Shown here piece by piece: positions 46,532 through 56,812 of a stretch of DNA of 64,000 nt (positions within the stretch are counted from its first letter, which is position 1; each line of letters opens with the position of its first letter). The position numbers and the translations under genes were made by a program. The stretch comes from Labrys wisconsinensis (GTDB lineage Bacteria > Pseudomonadota > Alphaproteobacteria > Rhizobiales > Labraceae). The notes under the pieces were generated by a model that saw only the letters and a list, made by a program, of their open reading frames with translations, was not told where the DNA came from and made no database searches. The DNA is taken from positions 1 to 64,000 of the forward strand of contig NZ_JAUSVX010000001.1 of assembly GCF_030814995.1 (NCBI RefSeq), in the 5' to 3' direction.

Positions 46532-48462
46532 TGCGAAGCGCTTTGGTCGGACTGATCGTCGAAGTAGAATTCGTCGATGTGGTAGGCGCCGAGCATGGCC
46601 GTGGGCTCCCAGGAAAACACCGCCTTGGCCGGCACGTTCTTCAGGTGCTCGGCGACGACCACCGGCTGGATGCTGCCGGCGACCGTGCCGATCACCCACT
46701 GGTTCTCCGCGTGCAGGCGCAGCATCTCGGTCCAGGCGTGGGCCTTGGCCGACAGGTCGCTGGAGGTCAGCCACTGGTCGTAGAGGTCCATCAGCTGCTT
46801 GGCCTCCGGCATGTCGGGGGCCTCGCCGACGCGTCCGCCGGTCTCGAAATATTGGCCCCATTTCGGCCAGGCGAAATTGTCCTGCCGGGTCAGGGCGAGC
46901 TCGCCCGGCGACATCAGCGCCGTCGGCAGCGCGTTGTCGAGCCCCTGGGAGGCCACCATCACCGTCTCGCCGGCAAACGAGCGCTGGCGCAGGTTCGACG
47001 CGTCCTGCGGCTTGATCACCAGCTCGACGCCGATATCGGCCCAGAACTCCGCCGTGATCTGCAGAGCGTCGATCAGGTCGGCCGCATCGCCGGCCACCTC
47101 GACCAGGATCTCCAGCGGCCGCCCGTCCGGCAGCAGCCGTGTGCCCGAGAGGTCACGCTTGGCGAGGCCGATGTCGTCGAGCATGGCATTGGCCCGTTCC
47201 GGGTCGAAGTCGGCCCAGGCCGTGCGGAAATCCGGCTGGTAGAGGGCGCTTTCGGGCATCACCGTGTCATTGCCCTCGATGCCGAGGCCAAACCACAGCG
47301 CGTTGTTCAGGGTGTGCCGGTCGATGCCCAGGGAGAGGGCGCGCCGGAAGCGGACGTCGCGCAGCAGCTTGCGCCAGACCGGGTCGTTGGTCGTCAGGTT
47401 GGGATAGAGCGCGAAGGCCGAGCCGCGGGCGATCGGCCAGAGCAGCGTGCGGTACTTGTGCCCCGCCTCGCCCTCCTTCAGCACCGGGACGTCGGCCATC
47501 GACAGGCCGCGGGCCTGGAGGTCGACCTCGCCGGCATTGGCCTTCGCCGCGAACAGACCCGCCGAGGCGATGTCGACCACGACCCGGTCGATATAGGGCA
47601 GCTGGTGCCCCTCCGGGTCGACCCGATGGAAATAGGGATTGCGCTCGAACACGAAGCGCTGGGCCGGCGCCTTGGTCACGACATACCAGGGATCGAGCAC
47701 CGGCATGTCGACATTGCTCGCCTCGTAGGGATCCTCGAGCTTGTTGTGCAGCGCTGCCCAGGAGGTCGCCTTCTTCTTGGCCACCAGCGCCGCCAGCTGC
47801 TTGGGGTCGGCATATCTGGCGTGGAACTTCCTGAGATAATGCGCCGGCGAGTAGATGAAGATCGGCCGCGGCAGGGCGAGCGACGGCAGGAAACGCGGAT
47901 TGGGCGTGTCCCAGCTGTAGCGGATGTGCCGGGCATCGAGGATCTCGACCTTGGGAAGCTTGCCGCCGGCGATGAACAGGTCGGGTGGCCCGGACGGCGA
48001 CAATTCGCGATTGTTGGCGATGTCTTCCCAGTAGTAGCGGAAGTCCTCGGTGGTGAACGGCGCCCCGTCCGACCAGCGATGCCCCTCGCGCAGGGTGAAG
48101 GTGAAGACCCGGTCGCCCTCGTTGTCGAACTTCTCCAGGACGTCGGGCTTGAGATTGAGATTCTCGTCATAGGTGACGAGCCGCGTATAGCCGTTGACCG
48201 TGACGTAGCGCAGGTCCCGCGCCTTGGCGGCCAGCATGCGCAGCTGGCCGCCATAGCGCCCGATCGTGCGCTTGCGGTCGAGCATGTCGGAGACCAGCGG
48301 CGTCTTCGGCAGGCGCTGCGCCACCGGCTCGAGCTTGCCCGCGGCGACGTCCTTGGCGAGCGAGGGCGGCTCGATGAACTTCGGACCGTCCGCCCGCACC
48401 GGCAGGGCCAGCAGGCAGAGCCCGACGGCGGCGGACAGTCCCAGGCGGACGAGCATGCTCAT
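46528..48462 (-). CDS. ABC importer substrate-binding protein (SBP family 5)
   Basis: The 644-residue periplasmic protein has a Sec signal peptide (LGLSAAVGLCLLALPVRA, cleavage after about residue 24). The mature part has RMLAAKARDLRYV, FTLREGHRWSDGAPFTTED and RRALSLGIDRHTLNN. Its length and the APFTTEDFRYYWEDI region fit the longer family 5 proteins seen with YejE-like permeases. It is coupled by ATGA overlaps to the tandem ATPase upstream and to the permease downstream. Substrate unknown, possibly larger peptides or oligosaccharides. Confidence 0.9.
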   Translation of the reverse strand: MSMLVRLGLSAAVGLCLLALPVRADGPKFIEPPSLAKDVAAGKLEPVAQRLPKTPLVSDMLDRKRTIGRYGGQLRMLAAKARDLRYVTVNGYTRLVTYDENLNLKPDVLEKFDNEGDRVFTFTLREGHRWSDGAPFTTEDFRYYWEDIANNRELSPSGPPDLFIAGGKLPKVEILDARHIRYSWDTPNPRFLPSLALPRPIFIYSPAHYLRKFHARYADPKQLAALVAKKKATSWAALHNKLEDPYEASNVDMPVLDPWYVVTKAPAQRFVFERNPYFHRVDPEGHQLPYIDRVVVDIASAGLFAAKANAGEVDLQARGLSMADVPVLKEGEAGHKYRTLLWPIARGSAFALYPNLTTNDPVWRKLLRDVRFRRALSLGIDRHTLNNALWFGLGIEGNDTVMPESALYQPDFRTAWADFDPERANAMLDDIGLAKRDLSGTRLLPDGRPLEILVEVAGDAADLIDALQITAEFWADIGVELVIKPQDASNLRQRSFAGETVMVASQGLDNALPTALMSPGELALTRQDNFAWPKWGQYFETGGRVGEAPDMPEAKQLMDLYDQWLTSSDLSAKAHAWTEMLRLHAENQWVIGTVAGSIQPVVVAEHLKNVPAKAVFSWEPTAMLGAYHIDEFYFDDQSDQSASQ

Positions 48463-50354
48463 GCGATCGCCATCCTTCGGGGTTCGGCCGCCACGGCTTC
48501 GCCCACGCGCACCCAGTGGCCGGGCACCACCTCGACCATCGCCGGGGGCGGGCCCTCGGGGTGGATCGTGTAGGGCTCGGGCCAGCGTGCCGGATCGGAA
48601 TAGGCCGCGTCGCGGATGACGGCGAAATCGAGCGGGCGGTTGATGTCCGGCTCCGGGATCGCCGCGAGCAGGGCCTTGGTGTAGGGGTGCTGCGGGGCGC
48701 GGAACAGCAGGTCGCGCGGCGCCTGCTCGACGATATGGCCGCGGCACATCACGGCGATCTCGCTGGCCATGTAGTCGACCACGGCCAGATTGTGCGAGAC
48801 GAACAGCAGCGAGATGCCGAGCGCTTTCTGCAGATCCTTCAGCAGGTTGAGGATCTGGGCCTGCACCGAGACGTCGAGCGCCGAGGTCGGCTCGTCGCAC
48901 AGGATCACCGAGGGCGACAGCGCCAGGGCGCGCGCCAGGCCGATGCGCTGGCGCTCGCCGCCGGAGAAGGAATGGGGATAACGGCGCAGGTAGCGCGGGT
49001 CGAGGCCGACCAGGTCGAGCAGCGCCTTCACCCGCTGGTGCCGCCGGTCGGCATCGCCGATGCCGTGGATGATCAGCGGCTCCGACAGGATGTCGTAGAC
49101 GGTCATGCGCGGGTTGAGGCTGGAGAACGGGTCCTGGAACACGAACTGGACCGTGCGGCGATAGGCCTTCAGCGCCTCGGCATCGAGCGCGAACACGTCG
49201 CGCGGGCCGCTGCCGTCGTCGAAGCGCACGTGGCCCTCGTCCGGCTTCACCGCGCGCATGACGATGCGGGCGAGCGTGGTCTTGCCGGAGCCGGATTCGC
49301 CGACCAGGCCCACCGTGGCGCCGGCCTTGATCGACAGGCTCGCCCGCGACAGCGCCGTGATCGTCTCGCGCCGTCCGGACCACAGGCCGGCCCGCATGGT
49401 GAAGACCTTGGAGACGCCGGCGATCTCCAGCACGGGCCGTCCCTTGGCCGGGCCGGCGGTCTCGCAGCCGGCCGAATACATCTCGATGCCGGAAACCTTG
49501 ATCTCGCGCAGCGGCGTCAGCCGCTCGGCCTGCGGCATGTCGAAATGCGGCACGGCCCGGATCAGCGCCTTGAGATAGGGATGCTGGGGCCGCAGGAAGA
49601 TGTCGTCGCGCCGGCCGCGCTCCATCACCTCGCCGCGATACATCACCAGGACGTCGTCGGCCATGTTGGCGACCACGCCGAGGTCGTGGGTGATCAGCAT
49701 CACCGCCGTGCCCTTCTCCGCCTGCACGTCGCGGATCAGGGCCAGGATCTGCGCCTGGGTGGTGACGTCGAGCGCGGTGGTCGGCTCGTCGGCGATCAGG
49801 AGGGCGGGCTTGCAGATCAGAGCCATGGCGATCATGGCGCGCTGGCGCATGCCGCCGGAAAGCTCGAAGGGATAGGTGGTGAGCATGCGCTTGGGCTTGT
49901 GGAAGCCGACATGCCCGAACAGCTTGACCGCGCGCTCCTCCGCCTCCCTGCGGCTGACCTTGGCGTGCAGCCGCAGCGCCTCGGTGACCTGATCGCCGAC
50001 GGTGTGCACCGGCGACAGCGAGGTCATCGGCTCCTGGAAGATCATGGCGATGCGCCCGCCGCGGATGGCGCGCATCGCCTCCCCGTTCGGATCGAGCCTG
50101 GCGATGTCGACCGGCGCGCCGCCGAGCGGGTCGCGGAAGACGATCGAGCCGCCGGTGATCCGCGCCCGCTTCGACAGGATGCCGAGGATCGCCTGGGCCG
50201 TGACGGACTTGCCCGAGCCGGACTCCCCGACCACGGCGAAGGTGCGGCCGGGCATCAGGTCGAAGCTGACCGAGCGCACGGCGTGCACGAGCCCGGCGTC
50301 GCCGTCGAAATCGACGCTGAGATCACGCACGCTCAGCAGAGGCTCGGTGCCCAA
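48459..50354 (-). CDS. Peptide-type ABC importer ATPase, tandem (DppD-DppF fused)
   Basis: This 631-residue protein carries two nucleotide-binding domains. The first has GESGSGKS (43-50), [20 protein letters not shown] and LLIADEP; the second has [30 protein letters not shown] and ILCDEP. It heads the third importer operon. Start choice is uncertain: the TTG at 50354 (GAGG upstream, giving [16 protein letters not shown]) fits the family N-terminus; a GTG at 50372 and an ATG at 50450 are in frame. The C-terminal ~60 residues after the oligo_HPY region are an extension. Confidence 0.9.
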   Translation of the reverse strand: MGTEPLLSVRDLSVDFDGDAGLVHAVRSVSFDLMPGRTFAVVGESGSGKSVTAQAILGILSKRARITGGSIVFRDPLGGAPVDIARLDPNGEAMRAIRGGRIAMIFQEPMTSLSPVHTVGDQVTEALRLHAKVSRREAEERAVKLFGHVGFHKPKRMLTTYPFELSGGMRQRAMIAMALICKPALLIADEPTTALDVTTQAQILALIRDVQAEKGTAVMLITHDLGVVANMADDVLVMYRGEVMERGRRDDIFLRPQHPYLKALIRAVPHFDMPQAERLTPLREIKVSGIEMYSAGCETAGPAKGRPVLEIAGVSKVFTMRAGLWSGRRETITALSRASLSIKAGATVGLVGESGSGKTTLARIVMRAVKPDEGHVRFDDGSGPRDVFALDAEALKAYRRTVQFVFQDPFSSLNPRMTVYDILSEPLIIHGIGDADRRHQRVKALLDLVGLDPRYLRRYPHSFSGGERQRIGLARALALSPSVILCDEPTSALDVSVQAQILNLLKDLQKALGISLLFVSHNLAVVDYMASEIAVMCRGHIVEQAPRDLLFRAPQHPYTKALLAAIPEPDINRPLDFAVIRDAAYSDPARWPEPYTIHPEGPPPAMVEVVPGHWVRVGEAVAAEPRRMAIA

Positions 50355-50512
50355 ACGCTCGCCCTCGTCCACCAACCGGATGCAGCGGCGTCGCACGGGA
50401 CGCCCGCCGCGCCTTCCGGCACCGGCCGCCCCGTACAACCCCAAAGGCATGACAGGAATGCGAAGAGCCGCGCCCGTCGTTCCCGCCTGCCCCCTTGTTC
50501 TACGCTAACCCT

Positions 50513-50544
50513 AATCGTGCCAAAGTCGATGTTCCAGCACGATT
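50513..50544. promoter_or_regulatory. Inverted repeat between importer and glycan operons
   Basis: AATCGTGC (50513-50520) and GCACGATT (50537-50544) are exact reverse complements separated by 16 bases. The element overlaps the last base of the glycosyltransferase-deacetylase gene. It could be a weak terminator of that operon or an operator for the importer operon. Confidence 0.35.
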
Positions 50545-52463
50545 TAGACTCGCTCTCGGCCCTCCGGGTTCCCGAACAGCGTCGAGGCCGGGGCGAAATG
50601 CACGGCCGGGCTGCCGGCGAGGTGCTGCAGCAGCCGCTCGACGAAGCCCCATAGCCAGGCGTCGTGGACGAGGTGATGGGTGAGAAGGCCGAGCGGCTCC
50701 TGCGCCCCGGCGGCGAGGCGCTCGATCTCGGCGGCGAGGCGATCGACCAGCCCCGCCTCCTCGGCGAGGCCGCGATCGCCCTTCCAGTCGATCGGGTCGA
50801 GATGGGTGTTGGCCAGCGCGAGGCCGGCAGCCGAGGCGCCGGGGCGCGGCCCGTGCACGGACAGCCCGGCGAAGCCGAGGCCGGCGAGGCGCGGCACCAG
50901 GGCGGGATCGATGCGGTTCCAGGGCGGCACCAGCACCGGCAGGCAGCGCCTGCCGAACAGGCGAACGAGACGCCGCAGCCCCTCGGCGAGCTCGGCCGCC
51001 ATGGCAGCGGGATCGCGATGGCCGAACTCCTGCCTCTTCGCACCCGCCGGCGCGTGGTTGCGGTGGCTGTAGCCGTGGACGAGCACGCTCGCCAGCGGCT
51101 CGTCCTGCAGCCGCCCGGCCAGGGCCGGCTCGGCCGATGCCGGGATCACCGCCAGGGCCAGCGGCACGCCGTGGCGGCGCGAGAGCGCCAGCAGCCGGTC
51201 GAGCGCCGGGCCGGGCGCGACCGCGTCGTCGTCGCGCCACCAGATCCGCACCGCCCGCTGCGCCGCCGCGGCATGGGCCAGGGCCCGGTCGAGCCGCGAC
51301 CAGGCCGCAAGGCGCGCCTCGCGGCGCCCGGCCGCGGCCTCGACGGCCCGCACGCTGCCGGCGATGCCGCCGAGATCGAGGCCCGGCCCCGCCGGCCGCG
51401 GCCGCTCCAGGGCCTCCGCCACCGCCCGCGCCAGGGCCTCCGGCGACAGGTCCGCCTCGGGCACGATCCCGGCGACGCCGCGCGCGGCGAAACGCCCGGC
51501 CCGCAGCCGCTGCTCGGCCTCGTTGCCCTGCTCGAAGGGCACGAGCACCGCCGGGGTGCGGGCCTGGGCGAGGTCGATCATGGTGTTGTAGCCGGCCTGG
51601 CTCACCGAGACGGCGGCCCGGGCCAGCAGCGCCGGGAAATCGGCGCGCGCCCGCTCCACCGTGACCTGCGGGCCGGCGCGGGCCGCCAGTGCCTCGAGGG
51701 CCGCGGCCGGCACGCCGTGCCCGACGAGGATGCGCCAGCGCCACGGCCCGGCCAGCAGGGCGGCAGCGCCGAGCGCCGCCTCGAACAGGGGCAGGCCGGC
51801 GGCGCTGCCGCCGCCGGAGACCAGGATCTCGGCCCTGTCGCTCTCGTCCGCGGCGGCCGGCGCGGCGCCCTCGGCGACATAGCCGGTATAGACGAGCCGG
51901 CGTTCCAGGCCCGGGCTCACCGGCCAGGAGGCTGCGAGCGGCGTCACCGCGGCGTCGCCGTGCACCATGACGCCGTGGTAGAAGCGGCCCAGCACCGCCT
52001 CCGCCTCGACGACGCGCTCGGGCTTGGACGGCGGATTGAGGATGTCGCGGATCGAGGCCAGCACCGCCGGCGGGCGCGGCCGCGCCGCGGCCGCCGCGAG
52101 CAGGGCCTGAAATTCGGCCGCGAGCTGCCGCCGCCCGAACGGGAAGGTCTCGGTGACGACGACGTCGGGATCGGCCTCTTCGAGCGCGGCGAGCAGCCGG
52201 GCGATGCGGGCCTGGCGCCGCGCCTCGCCGATCGGCTGCCCGTCGTCGTCCAGCAGGGTGCGGAAGTCGACGCCGCGGCACTGCACCGCCGGCAGCTGCA
52301 CCAGGGTCAGGCCCTCGGTCGAGACCAGCGGCGCCGCCCGCCCGCCGCTGACCAGGGTGACGCGGTGCCCGGCCGCGGCGAGGCCGCGCCCCAGCGCCGC
52401 GGCGCGGGTGAGGTGGCCGACGCCGAGGAGATGGGTGACGGCGACGAGGACGGAGACGCTCAT
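50544..52463 (-). CDS. Glycosyltransferase fused to polysaccharide deacetylase-like domain
   Basis: Residues 1-385 are a GT-B glycosyltransferase of the MurG/GT28-like type: GVGHLTRAAALGRGLAAAGH (14-33), LVSGGGSAAGLPLF, and SQAGYNTMIDLAQARTPAVL as the nucleotide-sugar half. Residues 405-639 resemble a NodB-type deacetylase with WWRDDD (409-413 acidic cluster) and HGYSHRNH (463-470), the likely metal ligands. It is the last gene of a four-gene coupled operon (ATGA overlap). It may transfer and then deacetylate a sugar of a cell-surface glycan. Its GT half is paralogous to the first gene of the operon. Confidence 0.8.
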   Translation of the reverse strand: MSVSVLVAVTHLLGVGHLTRAAALGRGLAAAGHRVTLVSGGRAAPLVSTEGLTLVQLPAVQCRGVDFRTLLDDDGQPIGEARRQARIARLLAALEEADPDVVVTETFPFGRRQLAAEFQALLAAAAARPRPPAVLASIRDILNPPSKPERVVEAEAVLGRFYHGVMVHGDAAVTPLAASWPVSPGLERRLVYTGYVAEGAAPAAADESDRAEILVSGGGSAAGLPLFEAALGAAALLAGPWRWRILVGHGVPAAALEALAARAGPQVTVERARADFPALLARAAVSVSQAGYNTMIDLAQARTPAVLVPFEQGNEAEQRLRAGRFAARGVAGIVPEADLSPEALARAVAEALERPRPAGPGLDLGGIAGSVRAVEAAAGRREARLAAWSRLDRALAHAAAAQRAVRIWWRDDDAVAPGPALDRLLALSRRHGVPLALAVIPASAEPALAGRLQDEPLASVLVHGYSHRNHAPAGAKRQEFGHRDPAAMAAELAEGLRRLVRLFGRRCLPVLVPPWNRIDPALVPRLAGLGFAGLSVHGPRPGASAAGLALANTHLDPIDWKGDRGLAEEAGLVDRLAAEIERLAAGAQEPLGLLTHHLVHDAWLWGFVERLLQHLAGSPAVHFAPASTLFGNPEGRERV

Positions 52464-53599
52464 GCGCCGCTCCGGCGGCCGAGCAGGTCGCCCAGCAGGG
52501 CATCGCAGGCTGCGGCGGCGCTGTCGAGCGAGCGCTGCGTGCGAACGAAAGCGCGGGCCGCGGCGCCGAGCCGCCGGCGCAGAGCCGCATCGGCGCAGAG
52601 CCGCCCGACGGCGGCGGCGTAGGCGCCGGCATCGCCGGGACTGGTCAGCACACCGGTCTCGCCGTCAAGGACGACCGCACCGACCCCTCCGAAATCGCCG
52701 GCGACCGCCGGCAGGCCATGCAGACCTGCCTCGAGGAACACCATGCCGAAAGCCTCGTTCACTGCCGGCCAGAGCAGCAGGTCGGCGTCACAGTAGAACC
52801 GGCCGAGCGCGGCGCGGTCCTCGATCAGCCCGTGCAGCCGGACCCGCTGGCCGAAGCGGGCGAACAGGGCCTCGACCTCGGGCCGCGCCGGCCCGTCGCC
52901 GACGATGTCGAGCCGCCAGTCCGTCGCCTTGATCTGCGCCAAAGCCTCGGCGAGCAGGCGATAGGAGGCGAGCTTGTCGCCCGGGCGCATCATCGCCACG
53001 GTGAGGAAGCGCAGCCCCCCGTCCTCGCTCCGCGCAGGCGCCGTCATGGCGGTCGGCCAGTCGGCCTCGTCGAGGAAGGGTGGCAGCAGCGCCAGGCGCT
53101 GGTGCGCCGGCCGCGCCGCCTCCAGGGCCGGCCGGTCGCGCGGATTGAGGATCAGGATCAGGTCGGCAGCGTCGAGGGCCGCTTCCGCCTGGGCGTGGCC
53201 GAGGGCCCAGGGCCCCCCGGCGCGCTTGGACGCGCGCGAGCCCTCGGCGACGACATAGGGGATGGCCAGGGCGCGGGCGACGCGCGGGCCGATCAGGTCC
53301 GGCGCCTTGTAATAGACATGATAGGTGAACCAGAGCGCCGGCCGCTCGGCCGCCGGGCGGGCGCGATAGGCCTCCACCAGGCGCGCCGCCTCCCGGTCGG
53401 CCTCGACGATCCGGGCGACGGCGCCGGCCGGATCACCCTTGCCGTCGTAGCTCCTCAGCCGCGAGGCGAGCTCGGGCCGCCCGCCGCAGCGCCCGATCAG
53501 CCGCAGCATCAGCCGCGCCATCTCCCGGTCGCCGGACGGCGTCGCATGGTCCGGCGGCTTCAGCGGCGCGTAGAAGGCGACGGGGAAGCCGGCGCTCAT
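52460..53599 (-). CDS. Glycosyltransferase family 4 protein
   Basis: The 379-residue GT-B enzyme has an N-terminal FYAPLKPPDHATPSGDREMA acceptor-side motif, and a C-terminal donor domain with LRFLTVAMMRPGDKLASY, LDIVGDGPARPEV and the EAFGMVFLEAGLHGLPAVA E-x7-E motif. It should add a sugar to a glycan at the cytoplasmic face of the membrane. It overlaps both neighbours by four bases, the arrangement of a single translationally coupled operon. Confidence 0.88.
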   Translation of the reverse strand: MSAGFPVAFYAPLKPPDHATPSGDREMARLMLRLIGRCGGRPELASRLRSYDGKGDPAGAVARIVEADREAARLVEAYRARPAAERPALWFTYHVYYKAPDLIGPRVARALAIPYVVAEGSRASKRAGGPWALGHAQAEAALDAADLILILNPRDRPALEAARPAHQRLALLPPFLDEADWPTAMTAPARSEDGGLRFLTVAMMRPGDKLASYRLLAEALAQIKATDWRLDIVGDGPARPEVEALFARFGQRVRLHGLIEDRAALGRFYCDADLLLWPAVNEAFGMVFLEAGLHGLPAVAGDFGGVGAVVLDGETGVLTSPGDAGAYAAAVGRLCADAALRRRLGAAARAFVRTQRSLDSAAAACDALLGDLLGRRSGA

Positions 53600-54864
53600 G
53601 GCGCGGCGGCGGCCAGGCTCTCGTCGAACTTGGCGACGAGCGTGGCGATGCCGGCCCCGAAGGAAAAGCCGCTCTGCAGGCGCTCCAGCGCGGAGACGCC
53701 GAGCGCGGCGCGCCGGGCGGGGTCGCGGATCAGCGCTTCCAGGGCAGCCGCCAACGCTGCGACGTCGCCGGGCGGCACCAGCACGCCGTCGCGGCCCTCG
53801 CGCACGAATTCCGGCACGCCGGCAAAGCGCGTCGACAGGATCGGCAGGGCCTGCGTCGCCGCCTCCATGATCACGTTGGGCAGTCCGTCGCGGTCGCCCG
53901 CCTCGCCCTCCCGGCACGGCAGCGCGAACAGGTCGGCCGCCTGCAGGGCCTCGATGACCGCCTGCTGCGGCAGGCCGCCGCGCCAGGTGATGCGGTCGGC
54001 GAGGCCGAGGCGCCGCGCCTGCTCCTTCAGCGAAGGCAGGAGCTCGCCCGAGCCGATATGGGTGAAGCGCCACGCGAGGTCCGCCGGCAGCCGCGCCAGC
54101 GCCTCCAGGAGGTCGCCGAAGCCCTTCTTGGCCACGGCGCGGCCGACGGCAACGATCGCCACCGCGCGCTCCGCGCCGCTGCCGTCCGCGTCCGCCCGCC
54201 GCTGCGGCGGCTCCGGGAAGCGCGAGAGGTCGAGGCCGTGATAGACCAGCGACACTTTCTCCGGCTCCAGGTCGGGCGAAAGGCGCCGCAGCGTCTCGCA
54301 GCCAACGCAGGTGCAGGTCACGCCCCAGGCGCTGTCGGCGATCTTCTCGCGCTTCTCCCAGTCCGTCGTGGTCCAGATGTCCTTGGCGTGGGCGGAGAAG
54401 CTGAAGGTCCGGCCGGTCAGGAGCGCCGCATAGCGGGCGACCGAGGCCGGCGTGTGGAGGTAGTGCACGTGGACATGGCGGACCGCATCGGAGAGCTCGT
54501 GGGCGAGGACCAGCGCCTGGCCGAGCCGGCGGCCGCGGTTCGGGGTGGGGTCGCGCAGGACGTCCTTCCAGAACACGGCGAGCACGCGGCGCAGCCGCGG
54601 CCGGCGGAGCGCCGCCCAGGCCCCCTTCAGCACCCGCCACGGCGCCTGGTAGAGATATTCGGGCAGGTAGTGCACCGGCGCGGCGATGCGCAGGTGCATC
54701 TCGTGCACCGCGCCGTCGGTCGGGCGGCGCAGCGACCAGATCTCCAGTGCCAGCCCGGCCTGCTCCAGCCCCAGCAGCTCCTGGGCGATGAAGGTCTCGG
54801 ACAGGCGCGGATAGCCCTTCACCACCACCGCGATCCGGGGCTGGCCCGGCGGGGCCTGCGTCAT
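53596..54864 (-). CDS. Glycosyltransferase family 4 protein
   Basis: The 422-residue enzyme has VVVKGYPRLSETFIAQELL (14-32), characteristic of exopolysaccharide GT4 proteins, HVHYLHTPASVARY, FSFSAHAKDIWTT, and donor-domain motifs AIVAVGRAVAKKGFGDLLEA and GLPNVIMEAATQALPIL. It likely elongates a surface polysaccharide. Start and stop overlap its neighbours by ATGA. Confidence 0.9.
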   Translation of the reverse strand: MTQAPPGQPRIAVVVKGYPRLSETFIAQELLGLEQAGLALEIWSLRRPTDGAVHEMHLRIAAPVHYLPEYLYQAPWRVLKGAWAALRRPRLRRVLAVFWKDVLRDPTPNRGRRLGQALVLAHELSDAVRHVHVHYLHTPASVARYAALLTGRTFSFSAHAKDIWTTTDWEKREKIADSAWGVTCTCVGCETLRRLSPDLEPEKVSLVYHGLDLSRFPEPPQRRADADGSGAERAVAIVAVGRAVAKKGFGDLLEALARLPADLAWRFTHIGSGELLPSLKEQARRLGLADRITWRGGLPQQAVIEALQAADLFALPCREGEAGDRDGLPNVIMEAATQALPILSTRFAGVPEFVREGRDGVLVPPGDVAALAAALEALIRDPARRAALGVSALERLQSGFSFGAGIATLVAKFDESLAAAAP

Positions 54865-56144
54865 TCGCCGGCCACCTTGCCCAGCACCTCGATCGGCGCG
54901 AGCCGTTCGCCGGCCTGGAACCAGGCCGTGGTCAGGCGCTCGATCTGGTTGAGGCCGTCGAGCAGCTGCGGCAGGAAGGCCCGGGAGGGCAGCGGCTGCG
55001 TCGGCAGGTCGTGGATGGCCCGCGCCATCTCCATCGGGTCGCGCGCCGCGCCCGGATCGAGATTGGCGCCGTCGAGCTGGCGCAGGAGGCCGAGGCGGGC
55101 GGCATGCTCGGCCCGGATCGACTGCTCGAGGCGCGGGCTCTTGCGCGGCACGATCAGGGCGCGCTTGTCGAGCGACAGGATCTCGCAGAACGTGTTGTAG
55201 CCGCCCATCGAGATCACCGACGTCGCCTTGCTCATCAGGTGCTCGATCTTGGCATCGAAGGTGATGGCGTCGACATTGGGCAGGCGCGCCACCCGCTCCA
55301 TGAACGGGCCGCGCCGGTCGCGCGCCACGAACGGGCCGAACACGATCAGCGCCGGCATGGCGATGCTCGGGTCGGCCTCGTAGGCCGACAGCACCCAGTC
55401 GATCAGCTCGTGGCCGTCGCCGCCGCCGCCCGTCGTCACCAGCACGAAGGGGCCGCGGGTCAGGCGGGGATAGCGCACCAGGTTGGGCGGCGGCGGCACC
55501 TCGCGCCGGAGATAGCCGGTGTAGACGATGCGCCGGGTCATGTCCTCGGGCAGCGGCAGGCCGGCCAGCGGCTCGTAGATCTCCCTCAGCCCGTAGACCC
55601 AGATATCGTTGTAATACTGGATCAGCGCATCGACCGCGCCCTTGCGTTCCCATTCCGGCACCAGCACCGCCGGATCGTCCATCACGTCGCGGATGCCCAG
55701 CACGATGCGCGCGCCCTGGGCCCGGAGCTCGTCCAGCGCCGGGATCAGCTCGCCGCGAAAGCCCGTCGGCTCCTTGTCGACGATGACGAGGTCGGGGCGC
55801 AGCGTGCGCGCCGTCTGCAGGATGATCGCCTCGCGCATCGCCACCGCCTCGTCCAGCGGCAGGTTGAGGCTGAGGGTGGTGTAGTCGCCGTTCGGCAGCT
55901 TCACCACGCCCGGCACCCGGACATAGTCGACGCCGTCGCCGAACTCGAAGCTGCCGATGATCGGCGAGCCGGAGATGATCACCACCGAGGCGCTCGGATC
56001 GGCCTGCACCAGCCGGTTGGCGATGGCGCGCGAGCGCCTGAGATGCCCGAGCCCGAACGTGTCGTGGCTGTAGATCAGCACGCGCGGCGGGCGCTTCTCG
56101 CGCCCATGCCGCGGCCCGCCCCCTCCGGTGAGATAGTGCAACAT
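54861..56144 (-). CDS. Predicted glycosyltransferase, MurG/GT28-like (COG4671 type)
   Basis: The 427-residue protein opens with RVLIYSHDTFGLGHLRRSRA (21-40), has LVIVDKEPTGFRGEL, VLVTTGGGGDGHELIDWVL and SMGGYNTFCEILSLDKRALI, the hallmarks of the COG4671 predicted glycosyltransferases. Biochemical role is unassigned in the family. It is the first gene of the four-gene operon, and its homology with the GT half of the last gene suggests duplication. The 668-base upstream region separates it from the divergent ABC-like gene. Confidence 0.85.
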   Translation of the reverse strand: MLHYLTGGGGPRHGREKRPPRVLIYSHDTFGLGHLRRSRAIANRLVQADPSASVVIISGSPIIGSFEFGDGVDYVRVPGVVKLPNGDYTTLSLNLPLDEAVAMREAIILQTARTLRPDLVIVDKEPTGFRGELIPALDELRAQGARIVLGIRDVMDDPAVLVPEWERKGAVDALIQYYNDIWVYGLREIYEPLAGLPLPEDMTRRIVYTGYLRREVPPPPNLVRYPRLTRGPFVLVTTGGGGDGHELIDWVLSAYEADPSIAMPALIVFGPFVARDRRGPFMERVARLPNVDAITFDAKIEHLMSKATSVISMGGYNTFCEILSLDKRALIVPRKSPRLEQSIRAEHAARLGLLRQLDGANLDPGAARDPMEMARAIHDLPTQPLPSRAFLPQLLDGLNQIERLTTAWFQAGERLAPIEVLGKVAGE

Positions 56145-56812
56145 GCCTCAATGATCTCCGAAGTGTCGCACCAGGTAGAGCAAGCCGTCGCGGATGGAAT
56201 GCCGTTCGGATCAGTCGACGTCGGGCAGGATCGCGTTGCGGGGACGAGGACTAGCCGGAGCGCGAGGCAGGGCTGTGTCGGTCCCGCGGTCTTTTGCCGG
56301 TCGCGGCGGGGCAGCGCCGCGGCCGTGCGGCCGTGCCGGCGCCGGTTGGATGGCCGGGGCGCCTGGACGAGAGGGAGTGCGGCTGAACTGCACCGTCACG
56401 AAAGGCCCCGACCGGTTCGAGCAAGGGCCACCGGCCCACCGAGCCTGCGCGGCCGGCCGGTGACCCCGCCGCCGCGCTGCTGCTTGAGCAGCCATGATAG
56501 CGTCCCGCTCCGGGCGGGACAATCGGCCATTGCGTCGAGCCGCGGCCATGTGATGCAGGAAAGCCACAATCCCCCGCCGCCCCGTCCCGCCGACACGCAA
56601 AAATTGCCATGACCGGGCTTCAATGGTCCAATCCTGCGCAATTGCGTCGGGAATCCGGGCCCATCTGGCGCCGGGATCACCGTTGACGAACGGGGCGGGC
56701 GTCCATACCTGCGACAGCACGTCCCCGCACCGTTCGCAAGACGAAGGCGCAAGACTGTCGGGAGGGCTGCGGCGGTCCTCGGGACGATCGATATCGCCGC
56801 CGGGCATGCGCT
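56145..56812. other. Long divergent intergenic region
   Basis: No gene is supported in this 668-base stretch between the glycosyltransferase operon and the ABC/cNMP/cyclase cluster. It holds a 7-bp hairpin (GTCCCGC at 56502-56508 with GCGGGAC at 56514-56520). Frames crossing it on either strand are Arg/Pro-rich shadows. It should contain the promoters of both clusters and is unusually long for this window. Confidence 0.5.

Noticed and set aside
56194-56807. Small genes in the long divergent region
   Set aside because: Frames on both strands are Arg/Pro/Gly-rich, overlap each other and have no homology signal.
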